In this document: positions 1 to 4,230 of the stretch, piece after piece | Position numbering within the stretch: position 1 is the first letter of the stretch | Layout: each line of letters begins with the position of its first letter | From: Dehalococcoidia bacterium | GTDB lineage: Bacteria > Chloroflexota > Dehalococcoidia > GIF9 > AB-539-J10 | Direction of reading: 5' to 3' | Length of the DNA: 5,161 nt | Assembly: GCA_023128875.1 (NCBI GenBank) | Contig: JAGMDB010000179.1 | Coordinates: 1 to 5,161 of the forward strand | Notes under the pieces: model-generated | The model's input: only the letters and a program-made list of their open reading frames with translations | The model's database searches: none | Told to the model about the DNA's origin: nothing | Program-made: the position numbers and the translations under genes

Positions 1-2
1 CT

Positions 3-1181
3 TTGCCGGTGGGCGCTCCTGAGAAACATAACCAGCTTTTCTCCCTGCCGTTCTCAGACATATGCGATATAATACTTGCTCAGGAGCATTGCTACTCAAA
101 GGGGCACGTGGAAGGTGTCATGCAGCGACAAGATTATATTGAAGCGCAATGTCTAGGTATATCTGGTATTTCATTGCCTTGTCTCCTAGCTATCGAGGCG
201 ATTCTAGATAGCAAGGAGTTACCTAAAAGGGCAACGATAGTAACTTACGTCAAGAGCCGAGGAAATTCCCAGGAGCAGCATCTAATTCTTTTCGACGATT
301 GGTGCCGCGTCCCGTTAACAGTAGTGAAGAGCGGTTTTGCCAGTGGTTATCCGGGGGAGGCACCAAAAGCATTCTCGCTAGCAATTTGTATGATCAGGAG
401 CAAAGACATTCCGATTTACGGATTTGAAGCAGATATGACAGAGTTCAGGCTAATTGAGCATGGACAAGTTGACAAGCAGTTATATCGGAGAATTATGACC
501 GAGAGCGAGCTATTGACTTGGCCTTGGCCGCTGTGGATTCTGAATGAACATGAAGCTTTATTAGGCGAGGGAAAACTCTGGAAAGGACTTTATTGGCGGG
601 GTGAAAAGAGCGACTGGCTCACAAAGGTTATCGGAGGTATCGCTGAATATAATCCAGTGGCTGGGAAAAAATTACGGCTCGCCGTTGACCAGCTAGAAGG
701 ATTTGACGAAACCGAGCAACTGCAGCAAATAGGGATACTACTAAGAGACGGTTGGATTGAGTTTACACAGAAAATATGGGCAGGATTAACGAACATGGAT
801 AAGTCAGGTGTCGGGCCAAACGATGTCAAGGGTATGCTAACCAAGTCTCACCTTGATAATGAGCCGGTGAGAATTGCCTCGTTGGCCTTGGATATGGCGA
901 ATAAAGTGCAACATGACAGAAATGCAACCTTCCATTTCGCCACAGCCTGTGTGGTTATTACCGTCCTGGCAATGGATATGTTAATGGAGTCTGCCAAACG
1001 GAATGAGATGTTATCAAGGCAAACATACTACAAATGCCCTAGGTGTGGAAGCATAGAGCTGTCGGTTGTTACCAAGGGCACATTAGATTTTGACGGAGTG
1101 CCTATTCCTATGGATTATCTGGTATGCAACAAATGCAAATGGGAAATCGAGGAAACTGGCTTGACTACTCCACCTTTCTGA
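3..1181 (+). CDS. Uncharacterised protein with HEPN/Abi-like helical domain and C-terminal zinc ribbon (5' end probably outside window)
   Basis: I do not recognise this protein as a named gene. The frame is open to the left edge; the first usable start is a TTG at position 3 with no room for a ribosome binding site, so the true start probably lies upstream. Residues 1-170 look like a mixed alpha/beta domain with a GYPGEAPKAF stretch near 115-124. Residues 215-330 look mostly helical. They contain LLRDGWIEF (247-254) and QHDRNAT (303-309), an arrangement resembling the HEPN-like C-terminal domains of abortive-infection proteins, where a conserved polar motif sits in the last long helix. Residues 345-378 form a zinc ribbon: CPRC (345-348) and CNKC (375-378), about 26 residues apart. 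A nucleic-acid-linked or defence role is inferred from the fold resemblance and the neighbouring HNH nuclease. It converges on that nuclease gene. Confidence 0.75.
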   Translation: MPVGAPEKHNQLFSLPFSDICDIILAQEHCYSKGHVEGVMQRQDYIEAQCLGISGISLPCLLAIEAILDSKELPKRATIVTYVKSRGNSQEQHLILFDDWCRVPLTVVKSGFASGYPGEAPKAFSLAICMIRSKDIPIYGFEADMTEFRLIEHGQVDKQLYRRIMTESELLTWPWPLWILNEHEALLGEGKLWKGLYWRGEKSDWLTKVIGGIAEYNPVAGKKLRLAVDQLEGFDETEQLQQIGILLRDGWIEFTQKIWAGLTNMDKSGVGPNDVKGMLTKSHLDNEPVRIASLALDMANKVQHDRNATFHFATACVVITVLAMDMLMESAKRNEMLSRQTYYKCPRCGSIELSVVTKGTLDFDGVPIPMDYLVCNKCKWEIEETGLTTPPF

Positions 1182-1279
1182 AGGAGTGATGTCGGCGAAA
1201 GAGGCCTGCCGCTTCTGTTTTACAAAGAAGGGGCATCTCTGGTAACAATTACTCATTATGTTCCGTTGTGAACCTATAT

Positions 1280-1300
1280 TCGTGGGGAGTGCAACCACGA
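1280..1300. repeat. 6-bp inverted repeat with 9-base loop
   Basis: TCGTGG (1280-1285) pairs with CCACGA (1295-1300) across a 9-base loop. It sits in the gap between convergent genes and is not followed by a T-run on either strand, so it is at most a weak part of a termination region. Confidence 0.35.
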
Positions 1301-1334
1301 CAATTGCTGGGGAAGTACTGCTGGAAAGACTTAC

Positions 1335-1354
1335 GTAGTGTCTAAAGACACTAC
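1335..1354. terminator. 9-bp perfect hairpin between convergent genes, possible bidirectional terminator
   Basis: GTAGTGTCT (1335-1343) and AGACACTAC (1346-1354) are perfect complements around a 2-base AA centre. In a transcript the loop would open to at least four bases, leaving about 8 bp of stem. The position between two convergent stop codons fits a shared terminator. Neither side has a real T-tract: plus continues CTGCAACACC, minus continues GTAAGTCTTTCC. It would therefore be an atypical intrinsic terminator, and a protein-binding palindrome is equally possible. Confidence 0.35.
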
Positions 1355-1400
1355 CTGCAACACCGAATGGCATAGCAAATAACCGCTGGTCCGGGAAGCA

Positions 1401-2204
1401 CTAAAGCTGGTAAGTGAAGTAAGCGTTAGCTCCGGCTAGCGACCCCCTGAATGATTTCAGCTTCACGTTTGCCAGATTGAGGAATTTGTCGCCCCTCATC
1501 GCTTGGCACACATTTGCATGCTGGCCGTGAAGTGACATCTGGCCGTGAACATCTCCGGCTCTCACTGTGACGGTCTTCTCGCCACGGTTACGGGCAGGTA
1601 CAACATAGTGACTAAGAATGAACCGACGAATTCTATCCGCGCTGCTCTCGGTATTTTTCGAGGACTGGGACACAAATGCTTCATCCACTCCAGGTTTTCT
1701 ATTTCTTGATCTTACTCTGCTGGTCATTCGTTTAGCCTCTTCGCACAGTTGCTCCATCTTTTGCAGTATTTCCTGGTATCTAGCATAATCCTCGCCGAAA
1801 AGTTCAGCTTCGGTCATGGGTCTGTACCCAGACTGCCACTTCTCAATCAGTTCAATCCGCTCCCCTACTTGCTCGTCCGTAAAGCCACGAGTCTTTAATG
1901 AACGCCGAGAGCTGGAATTCCGCATCCATTCATGGTATTCTTTTTGCCCTTTCGAATCATCACATTTCTGGCAAGCTGGAACAACATTGCGAGGAATGAA
2001 GTCTCCGCACTGGATTACAGGTACTAGGTGGTCCTTCCTGGGAGGCTGTTTGGCGCCGCAAAAAGCGCAGCCCCCAAAAAATTCCAAAGAGGCTTCATAG
2101 TCTTCAGTAGTGTAATCCGTTTCCAGCGCATTCTCTAAAATGGAACGCCTTAACTGATACTTCGCATAGGCGAAGCTGCCGGTTTGAGTTCTAACCTTGG
2201 TCAT
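1401..2204 (-). CDS. HNH endonuclease with C-terminal accessory domain
   Basis: A 267-residue protein, likely a metal-dependent DNA nuclease of the HNH superfamily. The nuclease core spans about residues 43-95. CAFC (46-49) and CQKC (78-81) supply four zinc cysteines; D58-H59 is the catalytic Asp-His pair, N73 the central Asn, and DDSKG (82-86) closes the motif. Residues 100-170 are charged and probably helical. Residues 189-267 form a separate domain including VRAGDVHGQM (214-223) and NVCQAM (231-236); I believe this pattern recurs in other uncharacterised prokaryotic proteins and may bind DNA. I chose the ATG at 2204 because AAGGGGG lies six bases upstream. An in-frame ATG at 2249 would add 15 residues but has no comparable site. 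It is convergent with the HEPN-like gene. Substrate (phage, modified or self DNA) cannot be told. No adjacent methyltransferase is visible, so a classical restriction pair is not supported. Confidence 0.88.
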   Translation of the reverse strand: MTKVRTQTGSFAYAKYQLRRSILENALETDYTTEDYEASLEFFGGCAFCGAKQPPRKDHLVPVIQCGDFIPRNVVPACQKCDDSKGQKEYHEWMRNSSSRRSLKTRGFTDEQVGERIELIEKWQSGYRPMTEAELFGEDYARYQEILQKMEQLCEEAKRMTSRVRSRNRKPGVDEAFVSQSSKNTESSADRIRRFILSHYVVPARNRGEKTVTVRAGDVHGQMSLHGQHANVCQAMRGDKFLNLANVKLKSFRGSLAGANAYFTYQL

Positions 2205-2210
2205 TTCATG

Positions 2211-2217
2211 CCCCCTT
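2211..2217 (-). promoter_or_regulatory. Ribosome binding site that decides the HNH start
   Basis: On the minus strand this reads AAGGGGG and is followed by a 6-base spacer and the ATG at 2204. It lies inside the longer frame that opens at 2249, which argues that the shorter protein is the real product. Confidence 0.7.
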
Positions 2218-2261
2218 AATTCTCGCGTTGTAGGTTCTGTGATGAGCAATACTCTTAACGT

Positions 2262-2267
2262 ATTTTA
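2262..2267 (-). promoter_or_regulatory. Candidate -10 element for the HNH gene
   Basis: The minus strand reads TAAAAT here, one base from TATAAT. Transcription would start near 2255, giving a leader of about 50 bases before the ATG at 2204. No good -35 hexamer sits 16-18 bases upstream, so the promoter would be weak or activator-dependent. Confidence 0.3.
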
Positions 2268-2330
2268 CCACGACGCAGTTGATGAAGGCCTGCCAGTGCA
2301 GCTATTACGGTGACTTAACAAAATAGCGTA

Positions 2331-2359
2331 TTGTTCAACCTTCAGACAGTGGGTATAAT
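2331..2359 (+). promoter_or_regulatory. Near-consensus housekeeping promoter
   Basis: TTGTTC (2331-2336), a 17-base spacer and a perfect TATAAT (2354-2359) make a strong sigma-70/sigma-A type promoter. Initiation would be near 2366, so transcripts would run through the recombinase relic and reach the gene at 2648 with a leader of roughly 280 bases. This is the only strong promoter-like sequence I see upstream of that gene. Confidence 0.6.
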
Positions 2360-2385
2360 AGAGGCAGGAACGATAGTGAATATAG

Positions 2386-2547
2386 CACAGATTTGCCACA
2401 CATCTATTGGAGAGCGGAGTCGACCTAAGATATATTCAGGAGCTACTGGGATATAAAAGCCTAAAAACTACGGAGATATACACTCATATGAGCGAACAAG
2501 ACATTGGTCGTATTTGTAGTCCACTGGATACATTTCAAAAACTGTAA
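2386..2547 (+). pseudogene. C-terminal remnant of a XerC/D-like tyrosine recombinase
   Basis: The frame reads [13 protein letters not shown], then [12 protein letters not shown], then [10 protein letters not shown], and ends SPLDTFQKL before a TAA at 2545-2547. This is the box II to C-terminus part of phage/Xer-type tyrosine recombinases, which cut and rejoin DNA through a tyrosine. The nucleophile Tyr in EIYTH is kept. The usual His of LLGHK is Tyr here (LLGYK), and the box II Arg-His context is lost: the codon just before the first His is a TAG (2383-2385), with a TGA at 2377-2379. No upstream catalytic domain is present, so only about 53 codons remain and the protein cannot be active. It is likely the scar of an integrated element or recombinase gene. 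The wording of the motif is not that of integron integrases (IntI). Confidence 0.85.
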
Positions 2548-2560
2548 GGGTCAATAAATA

Positions 2561-2620
2561 ATGACAGAATTTGGTTCACCGAGAGTTGGGAATAAACGAA
2601 GTAGGTTCGTTTACACGTAG
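2561..2620 (+). CDS. Possible 19-residue leader peptide
   Basis: ATG at 2561 opens 19 codons (MTEFGSPRVGNKRSRFVYT) and ends at a TAG just before the ribosome binding site of the gene at 2648. An AAGGG lies 10 bases upstream of the ATG, which is weak and far. The second half overlaps the 8-bp inverted repeat, which is the geometry of a translation-coupled leader. No run of identical codons points to attenuation by a particular amino acid. It may well be chance. Confidence 0.2.
   Translation: MTEFGSPRVGNKRSRFVYT
2593..2613. repeat. 8-bp perfect inverted repeat in the leader of the membrane/zinc protein gene
   Basis: TAAACGAA (2593-2600) pairs with TTCGTTTA (2606-2613) around a 5-base GTAGG loop. 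It lies 18 bases before the ribosome binding site at 2632. It could act as an mRNA hairpin or as an operator for a dimeric regulator. No T-run follows, so it is not a terminator. Confidence 0.45.
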
Positions 2621-2631
2621 TTACATCCCTA

Positions 2632-2638
2632 AGGAAGG
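2632..2638 (+). promoter_or_regulatory. Ribosome binding site for the gene at 2648
   Basis: AGGAAGG lies 9 bases before the ATG at 2648 and fixes that start. Confidence 0.7.
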
Positions 2639-2647
2639 TAGATAAGA

Positions 2648-3928
2648 ATGACCGAAGATAACCTCTCAAAGAAATCTTTGGCTAAGTGGCAAGACATGCC
2701 GAACGATGGTTCGCTAGACACCTTTGCCAAGTTGACTTATCTTAGTTCTGACACGCTCAGATTAACAGAGCCAGGGGTTACCATTCTTCCCAACAATGCG
2801 ATATTAGCAGAAATATCGAAAGATAAAAACTTGTTTACTCAAACCACCAAGGATGTCCTTGTAGCCTTGCAGGATGGCGGAGTGCAAGCACACCTTTATG
2901 ATGATGGTAGAGAAAAGCGTGAACTTATACTTGATTCTGCTGACGTTATTCTACCAATTCTTCTTTTCCTAGGGAAAGCTGCTGCCACTGTAGGCTTAGG
3001 TATCTTAGCGAGCTGGATTTACGATCGTTGGATAAAGACTGGTGCTAAACGACCACCATCCGTAAGAGCGGAATACGTGGAAATTGGTCAGCACAGGACT
3101 GTTGTTCGATGGCGCAGAATTGAGGGGCAAGTCCCAGAAATACAGCGTCTATTGTCTGAGGAGGCCCAAATATTGGCTAAACAGGATTCTGCAAATAGAG
3201 TCGAGTCCTCTGCAACAGTTCATGAAAAGGCCGCAGGGGAATCATGGTGGACTAGCCATTGTAAAAACTCCGCACATGCTGCCTTAGCAGTCGCAAACGA
3301 TTTGATCCAAGAAGCTGAAGAAGCTATTAGCAGGAAGAAAATGGATGTTGCAGAGACACTTTATAGGCGTAGTTTGGGCAAGATCCGTGAAGCTCTACTT
3401 TGGGAGCCTGAGGAGAAATCTCACAGCAAGTATCTTCATGATGTTGGTCGTCAGATTCATGGTATTTTCGGGTGTCAATTGGAATTCAAAGATGGTCTGT
3501 ATTGGGTGAAATGTCCTGTGATGCTATCTCATAGTAAAGGTGGTTTTAGCATAGGTGGTTCAGGAAATGCCATTTGTTCAATATGTGGTAACGATATTTT
3601 TGATTGTCCTCATGTAAAGGGAAACACTTATGATGGTGTAGTAGCGAAACGTCATTATGACATTTGTAACATTTGTGGACAACAAGAATGTAACCATAAA
3701 GAGGGAGAGACATATAAGGGAGTGCGGGCGTTCGCTATAGTTACTGAATTGAATCTTGACCATGTTTCATTTGTGCAGAATCCAGCGAATCCATTATGTG
3801 TTGTCCATGGGTATTCGGTACCAAAATCTGATCTATTAGAAATGCTTCCTGAAGACGAACGGAACCGAGTTATTTACGGCGAAACAATTATTCATTGCTC
3901 TCATTGCTTAACTTGCAAGGGAAACTAG
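2648..3928 (+). CDS. Unrecognised membrane-anchored protein with tandem Cys/His zinc modules
   Basis: I cannot assign a named family. Residues 1-95 form a soluble N-terminal region. Residues 99-124 are one strong hydrophobic segment (ILPILLFLGKAAATVGLGI), followed by basic residues, so the large C-terminal part probably lies in the cytoplasm. Residues 205-255 look helical and repeat-like (AANDLIQEAEEAI-type pattern, TPR-like). Two Cys/His modules then follow in tandem: C310, C313, C320, H322 and C340, C343, C348, H350, each followed by G-x-TY-x-GV. They are evidently an internal duplication. A terminal CSHCLTC (417-423) may hold more metal. Between them, HVSFVQNPANPLC (372-384) resembles the V-S-x-V-x-x-P-A-x-P motif of phage prohead proteases, but I see no catalytic triad. 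The gene has a strong ribosome binding site, sits alone between a recombinase relic and an attC-like element, and may be a cassette gene. Its function is unknown. Confidence 0.8.
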   Translation: MTEDNLSKKSLAKWQDMPNDGSLDTFAKLTYLSSDTLRLTEPGVTILPNNAILAEISKDKNLFTQTTKDVLVALQDGGVQAHLYDDGREKRELILDSADVILPILLFLGKAAATVGLGILASWIYDRWIKTGAKRPPSVRAEYVEIGQHRTVVRWRRIEGQVPEIQRLLSEEAQILAKQDSANRVESSATVHEKAAGESWWTSHCKNSAHAALAVANDLIQEAEEAISRKKMDVAETLYRRSLGKIREALLWEPEEKSHSKYLHDVGRQIHGIFGCQLEFKDGLYWVKCPVMLSHSKGGFSIGGSGNAICSICGNDIFDCPHVKGNTYDGVVAKRHYDICNICGQQECNHKEGETYKGVRAFAIVTELNLDHVSFVQNPANPLCVVHGYSVPKSDLLEMLPEDERNRVIYGETIIHCSHCLTCKGN

Positions 3929-3945
3929 AATTATGTGGGGGCGTC

Positions 3946-4027
3946 GTCTAACAGCGTGTATCTGGTTCGGGCTTCGCCCTCACGCAAATTGCCTTCGGCA
4001 ACTTCTTTTATCTGCAAAACGTTATAT
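3946..4027. repeat. attC-like structured element (candidate integron recombination site)
   Basis: The 82-base element begins GTCTAAC (3946-3952), which fits the attC R'' consensus RYYYAAC. It ends GTTATAT (4021-4027), one base off GTTRRRY, and the two ends pair through TAAC/GTTA. Between them are a stem GCGTG/CACGC (3954-3958 with 3981-3985) that encloses GGGC-TTC-GCCC (3969-3979), and a second hairpin TTGCC-TTC-GGCAA (3989-4001). Length and end motifs fit attC sites of chromosomal integrons, as does the position 17 bases after a stop codon. Against this, the L boxes pair poorly and only one copy is present. It could instead be a dispersed palindromic repeat or a structured transcription terminator. 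Confidence 0.45.
3989..4010 (+). terminator. Possible intrinsic terminator of the membrane/zinc protein gene
   Basis: TTGCC (3989-3993) and GGCAA (3997-4001) form a 5-bp stem with a TTC loop, followed by CTTCTTTTA. The stem is short and the T-run is interrupted, so termination would be modest. It lies inside the attC-like element, so the same bases may serve both roles. Confidence 0.35.
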
Positions 4028-4137
4028 GGAAAGCCTGAACAAAAGGGCGGATTGTTATCTCATTGCACAATAGTCCATTTTGTTACATGACTATCGCTTA
4101 GTAGGTCTGAACAAACGAATCAGAAGCATTACTCTAC

Positions 4138-4153
4138 GTTAATAGTTATTAAC
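4138..4153. promoter_or_regulatory. Perfect 7-bp palindrome upstream of the serpin, operator-like
   Basis: GTTAATA (4138-4144) and TATTAAC (4147-4153) are perfect inverted halves around a GT centre. The site is 77 bases before the serpin ATG. A 16-bp AT-rich palindrome at this distance is typical of a dimeric repressor or activator site. It is too AT-rich to be a stable terminator hairpin, and no T-run follows. The regulator is unknown. Confidence 0.4.
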
Positions 4154-4214
4154 AAGGCCCTAAACCAAAATCAATGTTTTTCCGTTATGTATAGTGAAGT
4201 GTCACGAATAGCAC

Positions 4215-4223
4215 AGGAGGTGA
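4215..4223 (+). promoter_or_regulatory. Ribosome binding site of the serpin
   Basis: AGGAGGTGA is a full match to the anti-Shine-Dalgarno complement, 7 bases before the ATG at 4231. Confidence 0.85.
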
Positions 4224-4230
4224 ACTTTAG

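Larger units (their letters stand above)
1182..1400. other. Convergent intergenic gap
   Basis: This 219-base gap lies between two convergent genes. I see no convincing gene in it. It holds two inverted repeats (1280-1300 and 1335-1354). Short open stretches exist in several frames, the longest plausible one being 18 codons from an ATG at 1189, but none has a well-spaced ribosome binding site or a recognisable product. Confidence 0.6.
2205..2647. other. Divergent control region with recombinase relic
   Basis: This 443-base stretch lacks an intact gene. From left to right it holds the leader and a weak promoter of the minus-strand HNH gene, a strong plus-strand promoter (2331-2359), the decayed end of a tyrosine recombinase (2386-2547), a possible 19-codon leader frame (2561-2620), an 8-bp inverted repeat (2593-2613) and the ribosome binding site of the next gene. 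I could not find earlier parts of the recombinase in any frame between 2250 and 2385. Confidence 0.6.
3929..4230. other. Intergenic region with attC-like element and serpin leader
   Basis: This 302-base gap has no gene that I can support. Its left third is the structured attC-like element (3946-4027). The rest is AT-rich and holds a perfect palindrome (4138-4153), a 9-bp direct repeat CTGAACAAA (4035-4043 and 4107-4115), a TATAGT that could be a -10 element for the serpin (4190-4195, without a good -35), and the serpin ribosome binding site. Confidence 0.6.

Noticed and set aside
590..844. 84-codon open frame on the minus strand
   Set aside because: It is antisense to the well-supported plus-strand gene and has a low-complexity Ser/Pro-rich product typical of antisense frames.
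1189..1245. 18-codon frame after the HEPN-like gene stop (MSAKEACRFCFTKKGHLW)
   Set aside because: The AAGGAG ahead of it is only two bases from the ATG, and the product is too short to judge despite its CxxC.
1083..1373. 96-codon open frame on the minus strand
   Set aside because: It overlaps the end of the HEPN-like gene antisense, has no ribosome binding site and no recognisable motif.
1816..2100. 94-codon open frame on the plus strand
   Set aside because: It lies entirely antisense to the HNH gene, whose catalytic and zinc residues are clear on the other strand.
2386..2547. Reading the recombinase remnant as an integron integrase (IntI) that would pair with the attC-like site
   Set aside because: Its motif ([20 protein letters not shown]) is the general Xer/phage type, and the IntI-specific region is not present to test. 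It also runs toward the candidate cassette rather than away from it.
3084..3287. Short open frames inside the membrane/zinc gene (3084-3287 plus, 3578-3763 minus) and inside the serpin (4744-4947 minus)
   Set aside because: All lie within genes whose own frames have strong ribosome binding sites and coherent motifs.
4035..4115. 9-bp direct repeat CTGAACAAA at 4035-4043 and 4107-4115
   Set aside because: Two short copies 72 bases apart in an AT-rich gap are easily explained by chance. There is no repeat-spacer pattern, so no CRISPR or iteron array.
4160..4195. TATAGT at 4190-4195 as a firm serpin promoter
   Set aside because: No hexamer resembling TTGACA lies 16-18 bases upstream, so it is mentioned only as a weak candidate.
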